A stretch of 64,000 bases of DNA from contig NZ_CP073638.1 of NCBI RefSeq assembly GCF_029962485.1, forward strand, positions 2,170,001-2,234,000, given 5' to 3'. Under the pieces are notes generated by a model. That model was not told where the DNA came from, searched no databases, and saw only the letters and a list, made by a program, of their open reading frames with translations. This DNA comes from Burkholderia cepacia. GTDB taxonomy: Bacteria; Pseudomonadota; Gammaproteobacteria; Burkholderiales; Burkholderiaceae. The position numbers and the translations under genes are program-made. Shown in pieces: positions 26,970 through 35,274 of this stretch (the stretch's first letter is position 1; every line of letters starts with the position of its first letter).

Positions 26970-27995
26970 ATGGCCGAATACTTCGACGTCGATCACGCGC
27001 GCGCCATTGCCGCACTCGACGCCCGCTTCACCGCCCGCACCGAGTGGCCGACCTGGCTGCTGGTCGCCGTCATCTACGGCGGCTGGCTTGCCGTGCTGCT
27101 GCTCGTGCGCGACGGGCACCTGTCGCTCGCGGCCGCGACGCCGCCGCTGATCCTGCTCGGCGCGTGGCATATGTCGCTGCAGCACGAGCTGCTGCACGGC
27201 CATCCGACGCGTTCCGCGTTCGTGAACAAGCTGCTTGGCTATCCGCCGCTGACGGTCTGGTATCCGTACACGCTGTATCGCGACACGCACCTCGACCATC
27301 ATCGCGACGAAGACCTGACCGTGCCGGGCATCGATCCGGAAACGAACTACGTGACGCGCGAACGCTGGGCGCAACTGCCGCGCTGGCGCCGTGCGCTGAC
27401 GGTCGCGCGCAAGACTTTCATCGGACGAATCGTCGTCGGGCCGCCGCTCGCCATCATCGCGACGGTCGCCGATTCGGTCGCCGCGTTCCGGCGCGGCGAC
27501 TTCCGCTATCTGCCGATGTGGATGACGCACGTTGCCTGCGTGGTCGTACTGCTCGCCTGGTTGCAATGGGCGATCGGCGTGCCGTGGTGGTACTACCTGC
27601 TGGCCATCACGTGGCCCGCGCTGTCGCTCGCGATGATCCGCTCGCTGTACGAGCATCGCGCCGCGCGGCACCCGAAGGCACGCATCACGATCAACGAGGC
27701 CGGCTTCGCGATGCGGCTGCTGTACCTGAACAACAACTACCACCTCGTTCATCACGACCTGCCGAAGCTGCCGTGGTACGACCTGCCGCGTGCGTACCGG
27801 ATGCGACGCGACGCGTATCTGAAGAAATGCGGCGGCTTCGTGATCCGCGGCGGGTACCGCGAGTTGCTCGCGCGCCACGCGTGGACGCCGACCGATACGC
27901 CCGTGCATCCATTCGACGAAGGCACGGCATCGCTGTCGACGGGGAGCGGCGTGAAGGTGGCCGTGGTCGACACGGTGCTGCAGATCAGTACGTGA
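26970..27995 (+). CDS. Membrane fatty acid desaturase
   Basis: The 341-aa membrane protein carries the three histidine boxes of membrane di-iron desaturases: QHELLHGH (about 63-70), DTHLDHHRDED (about 101-111), and LVHHDLP near residue 260. Hydrophobic spans lie between them (WLLVAVIYGGWLAVLLLV and VVVLLAWLQWAIG). It probably inserts double bonds into membrane acyl chains. ATG 26970 (MAEYFDVDHA) starts the family-like sequence, though no strong ribosome-binding site is visible. The upstream frame shows no similarity. Confidence 0.88.
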   Translation: MAEYFDVDHARAIAALDARFTARTEWPTWLLVAVIYGGWLAVLLLVRDGHLSLAAATPPLILLGAWHMSLQHELLHGHPTRSAFVNKLLGYPPLTVWYPYTLYRDTHLDHHRDEDLTVPGIDPETNYVTRERWAQLPRWRRALTVARKTFIGRIVVGPPLAIIATVADSVAAFRRGDFRYLPMWMTHVACVVVLLAWLQWAIGVPWWYYLLAITWPALSLAMIRSLYEHRAARHPKARITINEAGFAMRLLYLNNNYHLVHHDLPKLPWYDLPRAYRMRRDAYLKKCGGFVIRGGYRELLARHAWTPTDTPVHPFDEGTASLSTGSGVKVAVVDTVLQIST

Positions 27996-28065
27996 CGCCC
28001 GGCAGAGCCATCGGTCCACCGACGTTGGCGCCAATCCTTACGAAATGCCGACAATATCGTTCTTC

Positions 28066-28091
28066 GCCGGCGAATTGCCAATTGCGCCGGC
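28066..28091. repeat. Inverted repeat upstream of benE
   Basis: GCCGGCG-AATTG and CAATT-GCGCCGGC form arms of 12-13 bp with one unpaired base and almost no loop, so it reads as a DNA palindrome. It ends 90 nt before benE and follows the desaturase gene by 70 nt. No T-run follows, so it is more operator-like than terminator-like. Confidence 0.5.
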
Positions 28092-28180
28092 AATGCCCAG
28101 AATGACGGCTCATCCGGGGCTTCCAACAATCATTCGCCCCGGCTCTGCCTCGCGGCCGCGCGCCGCATTCCCCGACGACG

Positions 28181-29383
28181 ATGCAACCGAACTCCCCGCC
28201 CGGCACGATCCGAACGATCGGCAACGACTGGTCCGTTTCCGCGATCACCGCGGGCTTTCTCGCTGTACTGATTTCCTACGCGGGCCCGCTCGCGATCTTC
28301 TTCCAGGCGTCGCAGGCCGCGCACGCGTCCAATGAAATGGTGTCGTCGTGGGTCTGGGCGATCTCGATCGGCGCGGGCGTATCGGGCCTGTTCGCGAGCT
28401 GGAAGATGAAGGTGCCGATCATCACCGCGTGGTCGGCGCCCGGCACCGCGCTGCTCGTCGGCCTGTTTCCGCAACTGACGCTCAACCAGGCCGTCGGCGC
28501 GTACATCACGGCCGCGCTGATCATCCTGCTGATCGGCGTGACGGGCTATTTCGACCGGCTCGTGCGCCACATTCCGCGTGGCATCGCGTGCGGGATGATG
28601 GCCGGCATCCTGCTGCCGTTCGGTATGCATGCGTTCTCCGCGGCGTCGGATCAGCCCGTGCTCGCCTTCGGAATGATCGCGGCCTACGTGATCTTCAGGC
28701 GCCTGCTGCCGCGCTACAGCATCGTGCTCGTGCTGCTGACGGGCGCCGCGCTCGCGACGCTGCTCGGGATGACACATCTCGGCAACGTGTCGCCGAGCAT
28801 CGCGCGCCCGATCTTCATCGCGCCCGAATGGACGCTCGGCACGACGCTCAGCCTCGCGTTGCCGCTCGTCGTCGTGAGCCTCACCGGCCAGTTCCTGCCG
28901 GGGATGACCATCCTGCGCGTGTCCGGCTATCACACACCGGCGCGCCCGATCATCACCGCGACCAGCGTGGTGTCGCTCGTCGTCGCCTGCTTTGGCGGAA
29001 TCACGATCGTCGTTGCCGCGATCACCGCGGCGCTGTGCACCGGAAAGGACGCGCACGAGGATCCGGACCGGCGCTACATCGCCGGCCTCGCGAACGGCGC
29101 GTTCTACCTGATCGGCGGGCTCTTCGCGGGCACGATCGTCACGGTGTTCTTCGCGCTGCCGAAGGCGTTCGTCGCGATCCTCGCGGGGCTCGCGCTGATC
29201 GGTGCGATCGGCGCGAACGTGCACGGGATCTTCGAGGACGAGAACCACCGCGAAGCGTCGGTGATCACGTTCCTCGCGACCGCATCGGGGATGACGTGGC
29301 TCGGCCTCGGCTCCGCGTTCTGGGGAATCGTGATCGGGTCGCTGTCGTATGCGGTGCTGAACAAGGTGCGGCGGGCGGCGTGA
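28181..29383 (+). CDS. benE: BenE family benzoate/H+ symporter
   Basis: The 400-aa protein has about 12 hydrophobic segments (for example ITAGFLAVLISYAGPLAIFF and GLALIGAIGANVHGIFE) and family signatures WSAPGTALLVG and CGMMAGILLPFGMHAF. BenE proteins import benzoate by proton symport. The first 15 residues are hydrophilic. It is separate from any ben/cat genes here, so the substrate could be another aromatic acid or nucleobase-like compound. Confidence 0.88.
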   Translation: MQPNSPPGTIRTIGNDWSVSAITAGFLAVLISYAGPLAIFFQASQAAHASNEMVSSWVWAISIGAGVSGLFASWKMKVPIITAWSAPGTALLVGLFPQLTLNQAVGAYITAALIILLIGVTGYFDRLVRHIPRGIACGMMAGILLPFGMHAFSAASDQPVLAFGMIAAYVIFRRLLPRYSIVLVLLTGAALATLLGMTHLGNVSPSIARPIFIAPEWTLGTTLSLALPLVVVSLTGQFLPGMTILRVSGYHTPARPIITATSVVSLVVACFGGITIVVAAITAALCTGKDAHEDPDRRYIAGLANGAFYLIGGLFAGTIVTVFFALPKAFVAILAGLALIGAIGANVHGIFEDENHREASVITFLATASGMTWLGLGSAFWGIVIGSLSYAVLNKVRRAA

Positions 29384-29417
29384 TGTCTGTCACGTACACC
29401 ACGCGCTGCCGCTTCGA

Positions 29418-30305
29418 TCAGCGTGCGTGCTGGCGCACCAGTTGCGAGAGTCCATCTACCGGCGGCGTCGTCCCGTAAGCGCGTTCCGAAACGCCCGCCT
29501 CGACGTCGATCTCCCCGGCGTTGTGCACGTCGTACAGATCGACGATCAGTTGTGCATGGCGTTCGCTGAGCCCGGCGCGCAGCAGCGTCGCATTCCACGT
29601 GTCGCGCGGCAGCTCATGCGCGACGATCGAGCGGCCGGCCGCCGCGCCGAGCGTATCCGCGATTGCCGTCACGCTCACCCGCCGCGGCCCTTCCACGCTG
29701 ACGATGCGCGGTCCGTTGCCACCTTCCGGTGCATCGAGCAGCAGCCGCGCCGAGACGACACCCACGTCGGGCGCCCAGACCGTCGGAAATACCTTGTCGA
29801 CCGGATGGTGGAAGCTCGGCAGCACGCCCGTGCCAAGCGCGACCGGCAGCACGCGCGCCCAGTTCTGCAGATGCTCGGCGGAACGCAGCAGCGTCAGCTG
29901 CGTCGGGATCGTCTTCAGCCGTTCCTCGAAATGATGAAACAGGCGGGTGATGCCGGTATTGCCATCGCGCTCCGCGCCGTAGTCCGATAGCGCGAGCAGT
30001 GCCGGCGGCGGGTTCGCGGCGAGCGCGGCGGCGGCCACATCGATCGTTCGCGTCATCGTCGCGGCGGGATCGGGGTCGGCGACCGGCACCGGGCACAGGA
30101 TCTGCACGGCCTGTGCGCCATCGATTGCTGCGGCGATTGCATTCGCATCCGTCAATTCCGCGATCGCGACATCGCAGCCGAGTTGTACGAAACGGTCACG
30201 ATGGCGTGCGTCGTGCAACACCGCGCGTACGGAATGACCTGCGTTGCGCAAGGTCGTCACGGTCGACAGGCCGACGTTGCCTGATGCTCCGAAGATCACG
30301 AACAC
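29418..30305 (-). CDS. NmrA-like NAD(P)-binding oxidoreductase
   Basis: The 295-aa protein starts with the Rossmann motif FVIFGASGNVGLSTVTTL, then follows the NmrA/quinone-oxidoreductase-like pattern (LLALSDYGAERD, FEERLKTIPTQLTLLRSAE). The GTG at 30305 is chosen because AGGAG lies 6 nt upstream and the nucleotide-binding motif follows at once; a longer frame to 30446 lacks similarity. Such proteins sense or oxidise NAD(P)H; the substrate cannot be told. Confidence 0.85.
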   Translation of the reverse strand: MFVIFGASGNVGLSTVTTLRNAGHSVRAVLHDARHRDRFVQLGCDVAIAELTDANAIAAAIDGAQAVQILCPVPVADPDPAATMTRTIDVAAAALAANPPPALLALSDYGAERDGNTGITRLFHHFEERLKTIPTQLTLLRSAEHLQNWARVLPVALGTGVLPSFHHPVDKVFPTVWAPDVGVVSARLLLDAPEGGNGPRIVSVEGPRRVSVTAIADTLGAAAGRSIVAHELPRDTWNATLLRAGLSERHAQLIVDLYDVHNAGEIDVEAGVSERAYGTTPPVDGLSQLVRQHAR

Positions 30306-30450
30306 GATTCGCTCCTGGGGGATGAAGGTGTCGTGATTGTCGGGTTGTGCGATCAGGACGGCGCTCAGGGAGGGATGAATCGAGCAGGAAAGGATGACGA
30401 GTTGAATGGCCGTGCCATGCGAGCGGCTCGTTGCAACACCTGTCACCCCG

Positions 30451-30462
30451 GATCGTACGATC
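30451..30462. repeat. Perfect 12-bp palindrome GATCGTACGATC
   Basis: It lies 146 nt upstream of the NmrA-like gene start and may be an operator half of a two-site control region with the inverted repeat at 30523. Confidence 0.5.
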
Positions 30463-30522
30463 TGCCAATCATGAGACGTTGCACTTCAGCAGCCCCCTCG
30501 AGACAGAGAAGATGAGCGTGGC

Positions 30523-30549
30523 AATTGTCCAGCAGCCTGTTGGACAATT
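30523..30549. promoter_or_regulatory. 9-bp inverted repeat, operator-like
   Basis: AATTGTCCA and TGGACAATT are perfect arms separated by 9 nt. It lies between the AraC-type gene (stop at 30601) and the NmrA-like gene. No T-run follows on either strand. Confidence 0.55.
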
Positions 30550-30600
30550 ACCTTCGGATCAAACGCGATATCACGTATCCGAATCCGTGCCATCGCGTCG

Positions 30601-31518
30601 TTATGTCCCGCTTCCGCCGCCCTCTCCGTCATAAGCCAGCCGCAACCCGCCCCGCGCGCCCGACCGCGCAATTTCCGTCGGCGTCGCACCCAGCACGCGA
30701 TTCATCCAGTTCGCCATATGACTCTGGTGTGCAAACCCGGCTTCCAGCGCAATCTGGCTGATACTGAGCCGGCCTTCAAGCAGCAACGCCTTCGCCCGCT
30801 CCACCCGGCGCCGCACGACGTACTGGTGCACGGGCATCCCGAGCGTTTCGCGGAACAGCACCTTGAAATGCGGCACGCTGATCGACACGAGCGCCGCGAG
30901 TTCGGCCAGCGTCATGCGCCGGTCGAGGTTCGCTTCGACGTAGTCGATCACGCGCGCGGCCGCCTTCGGTGCAAGCGTGCGCCTGCGTTCGCGGAACGCG
31001 GGCTGGCCGTCGACCAGCCGCGCGACGAGCGCCGTGCACAGGCTTTCCGCGTAGAGCGGATCCGACGCGTCTTCCGCTTCGAGCTCGGCGGCCATCGCCC
31101 ATGCGATGTGCTGCAGGCGCGGGTCGCGCACCTGCAGCCGGCGACGGATCTGCGCCTGCGACGGCTTCAGTTCGAGTTGCTCGACGGTGCGCCGCACGAA
31201 CGTGTCGCTGAGCATGATGTGCAGGATCCGGCAGTCGGCGCTGTCGGTCCACTGGCCGGGCAGGCCGGCCGGAATCACGTCGACGTCGCCGTGCGCCTGG
31301 ATGCGCGACACGCGCTCGCCGTCGCACACGCAATCCGCACGAACCGGCGAGCCGATATGCACGCCGATCCGGTGATGCTCGGCTGCCGGAATCCGGTAGG
31401 TGCCCGCGCGGATCTCCAGCAGCGACGCGCCAAAGCCCTGCCAGCCGAGCCCGCGGCTGGAGCGCAGGCTGACCGGGACGCCGTTGTCCGCCGGCGCCGC
31501 GAGAATCGCATCGCTCAT
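30601..31518 (-). CDS. AraC family transcriptional regulator
   Basis: The 305-aa protein has an N-terminal cupin-like sensor (GTYRIPAAEHHRIGVHIG) and a C-terminal double HTH: LAALVSISVPHFKVLFRETL and ISQIALEAGFAHQSHMANWM, ending with a conserved PTEIARS. ATG 31518 follows GGGAGGAAGG closely. It is upstream of the NmrA-like gene on the same strand, with an operator-like repeat between them, so it may control that gene. The inducer is unknown. Confidence 0.92.
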   Translation of the reverse strand: MSDAILAAPADNGVPVSLRSSRGLGWQGFGASLLEIRAGTYRIPAAEHHRIGVHIGSPVRADCVCDGERVSRIQAHGDVDVIPAGLPGQWTDSADCRILHIMLSDTFVRRTVEQLELKPSQAQIRRRLQVRDPRLQHIAWAMAAELEAEDASDPLYAESLCTALVARLVDGQPAFRERRRTLAPKAAARVIDYVEANLDRRMTLAELAALVSISVPHFKVLFRETLGMPVHQYVVRRRVERAKALLLEGRLSISQIALEAGFAHQSHMANWMNRVLGATPTEIARSGARGGLRLAYDGEGGGSGT

Positions 31519-31605
31519 GGCCTTCCTCCCGTGGATGGGGATGTCGAACGCGCATTGTGACGCGTTTTCAGCCCGCCTGCCGGGCAGCCGGCGGCGCAAC
31601 CGGGT

Positions 31606-31635
31606 CGAGCAAAAAAGATCATCCGTTTCTGCTCG
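31606..31635. repeat. Inverted repeat upstream of the AraC-type gene
   Basis: CGAGCA and TGCTCG arms are separated by 18 nt containing an A-run. It is 88 nt upstream of the 31518 start and could be an autoregulatory site. The arms are short, so chance is possible. Confidence 0.3.
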
Positions 31636-31710
31636 GGGCCATCCTTGCGTGTGCGCCGGCCGGCGCCGCGGCGCTTACGATGGCCCCATCCGACACCTAC
31701 GGAGACCGTC

Positions 31711-31902
31711 ATGCCCCATTACTGCCCGCAACGCGCGGCGTTCATCGCGCGCTCGCCTTCCGCCGCCACCCGTCCGTTGTCCGGCCCCAGCGCCAACCGC
31801 ACGGCCATCGCCACATGGTGCCTGCGCCTCGTGGGCTGGTACCGGCTCGAACGGCTGCTCGCGTCGATTCCCGACAGCAACGACGATTTCGGGCTCGTCT
31901 GA
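31711..31902 (+). CDS. Small conserved-looking hypothetical protein
   Basis: The 63-aa product (MPHYCPQRAAFIARSPSAAT) starts at ATG 31711 after GGAGACCGTC, a good ribosome-binding site. It ends SNDDFGLV, 22 nt before the stop of the convergent LysR gene. Codon third positions are G/C-rich as in real genes. It has no membrane segment or known motif, and I do not recognise a function. Confidence 0.55.
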   Translation: MPHYCPQRAAFIARSPSAATRPLSGPSANRTAIATWCLRLVGWYRLERLLASIPDSNDDFGLV

Positions 31903-31923
31903 CCGGTCGGTCAACGTATCCGC

Positions 31924-32877
31924 CTACTTGCGCCGCCGCTCGTGCGGCGCCACCGTCGCACCGTCGATCACCGGCGCGCCCTGCTTGATCAGGAAATCGC
32001 GGAACAGCCCCGTCACCTGCGAGATCCGCCGGTCGGCGAGCGTGACCACATACCATTCGCGTTCGATCGGGTTGCCGGGAAACGGCAGTTGCCCGAGCAG
32101 CCCGGTGCGCAGTTCGAGTGCACACGCGTGCAACGACAGGAACGCGATGCCGAGCCCGGCTTCGGCCATCTGCTTGATCGCCTCGTTGCTCGACAGTTCG
32201 GAGCCCACATGAAACCGGTGGCCCGCGTTCTTGAACAGGCTCTCGACGGTCGAGCGCGTGCCTGCACCGCGTTCACGCACGAGCAGGTGCGCGGATTCGA
32301 GATCCTTCAGCGCGACGCGCTTGCGCTGCATCAGCGGATGGCCGGGCGCCGCGACGAACACCATTGGATGCTTCGCGAACTCGACCGCATGCGTACGCAG
32401 CTCCTTCGGCGCGCTGCCCATCACCGCGAGATCGATTTCATGCGTAGCGAGCATGCGGATGATGTCGTCGCGATTTCCAACCTTGAAATAAGTCTTCACA
32501 TGCGGACGCGTCGCGGTGAATTTCACGAGCAGCGGCGGGATCAGGTACTCGGCCGTCGTGATCGCGCCAATCCGCAGCGTGCCGCCGAGGTCGCCCGTCA
32601 ACGCGGCCACTTCGTCGCCGGCCTCGCTCCACAGATGCAGGATCTCGCGCGCATAGCGCGACACGATCTCGCCGGCCGCGGTCAGCTGCACGCCGCGCCC
32701 CACCCGCTGCAGCAACGCGGCGCCCACGGCCTCCTCGAGCAGGCGAACCTGCAGCGACACGGCCGGCTGCGTCAGGTTCAGTTCCTCGGCCGCGCGCGAC
32801 ACGCTGCCGAGCCGCGCAATCATGTCCAGCGCCTTCAGTTGCCGGAACGTCGCGGTCTTTCCTATAAGTGAATACAT
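31924..32877 (-). CDS. LysR family transcriptional regulator (CbbR-like)
   Basis: The 317-aa protein has an N-terminal HTH (LKALDMIARLGSVSRAAEEL, LTQPAVSLQVRLLE) and a substrate-binding effector domain (LRIGAITTAEYLIPPLLVKF). The N-terminal sequence most resembles CbbR-type regulators. It is divergent from the NDH-2-like gene across 100 nt of AT-rich DNA and is probably its regulator. The start ATG 32877 gives the normal length. Confidence 0.92.
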   Translation of the reverse strand: MYSLIGKTATFRQLKALDMIARLGSVSRAAEELNLTQPAVSLQVRLLEEAVGAALLQRVGRGVQLTAAGEIVSRYAREILHLWSEAGDEVAALTGDLGGTLRIGAITTAEYLIPPLLVKFTATRPHVKTYFKVGNRDDIIRMLATHEIDLAVMGSAPKELRTHAVEFAKHPMVFVAAPGHPLMQRKRVALKDLESAHLLVRERGAGTRSTVESLFKNAGHRFHVGSELSSNEAIKQMAEAGLGIAFLSLHACALELRTGLLGQLPFPGNPIEREWYVVTLADRRISQVTGLFRDFLIKQGAPVIDGATVAPHERRRK

Positions 32878-32977
32878 ATGAGTCGCTTATAAACATTAAA
32901 TTGTTCGAGTGGGTTCGAAACTATATCGTCGGTTCTTGAGCAATGTCATCCGAATCGTCATTCAGCGGGAGCCCAAC

Positions 32978-34336
32978 ATGGACAACACCACGCCCAACCT
33001 TGCAACGGACCGCGCACCGCGCCTGCCGCGCATCGTGATCGTCGGCGGCGGCGCCGGCGGCCTGCAGCTCGCGACGCGTCTCGGCGACACGATCGGACGT
33101 CGCGGCCAGGCCGACATCGTGCTCGTCGACCGCTATCCGACGCACTTCTGGAAGCCGCTGCTGCACGAAGCCGCATCGGGCCATCGCGATCCGGCCTCGC
33201 ACACGATCGAATACGCGGCGCAGGCCAAGCGCCACGGCTTCCGTTTCGTGCAGGGCGCGCTGCAGCAGGTCGACCGCGCGGCGCGCACCGCGACGATCGC
33301 GGCCGTGCACGATGCGGACGGCACCGAAGTCCTGCCGCAGCGCGAACTCGGCTACGACGATCTCGTGCTCGCCGTCGGCAGCGTGACGAACTTCTTCAAC
33401 GTGCCGGGCGCCGCGCGTCATGCGCTGCCGCTCGAGAACCTCGACCAGGCCGAGGATTTCCGCCGCAAGTTCCTCGCGGCCTGCACGAAGGCGAATCACG
33501 CCGCAGAGCAGCAACCGGCGCGGCGCGCGGCGCCGATCTGCATCAACGTGATCGGCGCGGGCGCGACGGGCGTCGAACTGGCGGCCGCACTGCGGCACGC
33601 GGTCCAGCAACTGACGACGTACCGCTTCAAGGCGCTGGTGTCGGCTCGCGACGTGCACATCCGGCTGATCGAAGGCGGCCCGCGTATCCTGCCGGCGCTC
33701 GACGCGCGGCTGTCCGGCAAGATGCACGCACAGCTGCGCGCGCTGAACGTCGACGTGCTGACCGATACGCGTGTGGCGGAAGTCGGTGCGGATGCGGTGA
33801 CGACCGCCACCGGCGAACGGCTCGCGAGCGACATCACGATCTGGGCGGCCGGCGTCGCCGGCCCCGCGATCCTGCGGGACATCGGCGAGCTCGCGCTCAA
33901 CCGCTCGAACCAGGTGATCGTGACCGACACGCTGCAGACGCCCGACGATCCGCACGTGTATGCATTCGGCGACTGCGCGGCATGCCCGTCGACCGGTGCG
34001 AGCGGATTCCTGCCGCCGCGCGCGCAGGTCGCGCATCAGCAGGCCGTGTATCTGGTCAACGCGTTCGCACGGCGCATCGCCGGCAAGCCGGTGGCCGGCT
34101 TCACGTTCCACGATGCGGGCACCGTCGTGTCGCTCGGGCATGCGGGCGCCGTGTACCAGGCGGACATCAGCGTGCGTTCGCGCTCGCTGATCGTCGACGG
34201 GCTGGCGGCGATCGGGCTGTACAAGTTCCTGTATCGCAAGCACCTGTTCAGCGTGGTCGGCGTGAAGCGCGCGCTGTTCCAGTCGCTGAGCCACTGGCTG
34301 CAAAGCCGCAACCAGCCGTCGATCAAGCTGCACTGA
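32978..34336 (+). CDS. ndh: Type II NADH dehydrogenase-like FAD oxidoreductase
   Basis: The 452-aa flavoprotein has two dinucleotide-binding motifs: IVIVGGGAGGLQLATRLG at about residues 19-36 for FAD and INVIGAGATGVELAAAL near 190 for NAD(P)H. It also has the C-terminal FGDCAACP motif. It fits the single-subunit, non-proton-pumping NADH:quinone oxidoreductase family, which acts at the inner face of the membrane. ATG 32978 follows GCGGGAGCCCAAC; the upstream 23 codons lie in the regulatory region. A strong terminator follows at 34363. Confidence 0.9.
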   Translation: MDNTTPNLATDRAPRLPRIVIVGGGAGGLQLATRLGDTIGRRGQADIVLVDRYPTHFWKPLLHEAASGHRDPASHTIEYAAQAKRHGFRFVQGALQQVDRAARTATIAAVHDADGTEVLPQRELGYDDLVLAVGSVTNFFNVPGAARHALPLENLDQAEDFRRKFLAACTKANHAAEQQPARRAAPICINVIGAGATGVELAAALRHAVQQLTTYRFKALVSARDVHIRLIEGGPRILPALDARLSGKMHAQLRALNVDVLTDTRVAEVGADAVTTATGERLASDITIWAAGVAGPAILRDIGELALNRSNQVIVTDTLQTPDDPHVYAFGDCAACPSTGASGFLPPRAQVAHQQAVYLVNAFARRIAGKPVAGFTFHDAGTVVSLGHAGAVYQADISVRSRSLIVDGLAAIGLYKFLYRKHLFSVVGVKRALFQSLSHWLQSRNQPSIKLH

Positions 34337-34362
34337 GCGACCACTCTCACGCAGCATCGCAC

Positions 34363-34404
34363 AACGGCATATCGGGCGGCCACCGCTCGATATGCCGTTT
34401 TTTT
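34363..34404 (+). terminator. Rho-independent terminator of the NDH-2-like gene
   Basis: Perfect 12-bp arms AACGGCATATCG and CGATATGCCGTT are separated by 13 nt and followed by a T-run to 34404. Confidence 0.93.
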
Positions 34405-34660
34405 ATATGCATATAACGGTTGCATCCACAACGTGCGCGAGTTTGGTGCATCACATCGAAGGCGGTCGATGCGATGCATGTCGCACGAAAAATGTCGAAC
34501 GACACGCATCCCGCGCCGGCTCTGGCTCGCACCCGGATTCATTAGTGAAACCGTATGAGTCTAATAAAAATATTAATTGGTCGCGCTTTCCGCATCCCCG
34601 CTAAGGTGTGTGGCATTCCCGTCGGCGAACGGATCATCACGTCTCTGAAGAGGAATCACC

Positions 34661-35095
34661 GTGGTTATCGAAGCCATCGTCACCCGTCTCGACGCAGCAT
34701 TCGCACAGATCGAAGCAACACCGGATTCACGCGAAGCGCGCCATCAGCGCGACGCGATCATCCAGTGGCTCGACCAGGCATCGGAAGAAGGATATCGGCT
34801 CGGTCTCGTCACGACACTGCCAGCCGCGCGGCTCAGCGACATGTTCGAAGGCCAGTTCGGCCGTGCGAACCTCGACCGCTTCTCGGTCGTCGTCACCGAT
34901 GCCAATCAGCAGGACTCCGGATCAAATCAGCATCCTTTCGACGTCGCACTGCAGGCGCTCGGCGTGCCGCCCGAACGCGCGGTCGCGATCGCGAGCAGCG
35001 AACCGGAGCGCCGCGAAGCCGAGCATTTCGGCCTGTCGCGCTGCGTGAACATCACCGACACCGTGCGCTCGATCGCATCGGCCGGCCTGCACTGA
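34661..35095 (+). CDS. HAD-like hypothetical protein lacking catalytic motif I
   Basis: The 144-aa product starts at GTG 34661 after GAAGAGG. Its middle resembles the core of HAD phosphatases: GYRLGLVTTLPAARL like motif II, FSVVVTDANQ, and FDVALQALGVPPERAVAIAS like motif III/IV. The N-terminal DxD nucleophile motif of active HAD enzymes is missing, so it is either a degenerate or a non-catalytic member. It is alone between two intergenic regions. Function unknown. Confidence 0.65.
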   Translation: MVIEAIVTRLDAAFAQIEATPDSREARHQRDAIIQWLDQASEEGYRLGLVTTLPAARLSDMFEGQFGRANLDRFSVVVTDANQQDSGSNQHPFDVALQALGVPPERAVAIASSEPERREAEHFGLSRCVNITDTVRSIASAGLH

Positions 35096-35274
35096 GCGCC
35101 GGCACACGGGCCGGCAGCGGCCGGCCAGCATCGATCCGGCGGCAATCCGACGATTGCCCGACCACATCCTGACATTCTGCTGTCAAAGTTGCTTGCAACA
35201 CTTCCGGGCTCGACCGAACTCTCCCGGAGATGGGACGACGCGAACGCGCAACGTCCCGTCCGCTGCTCGCCACG

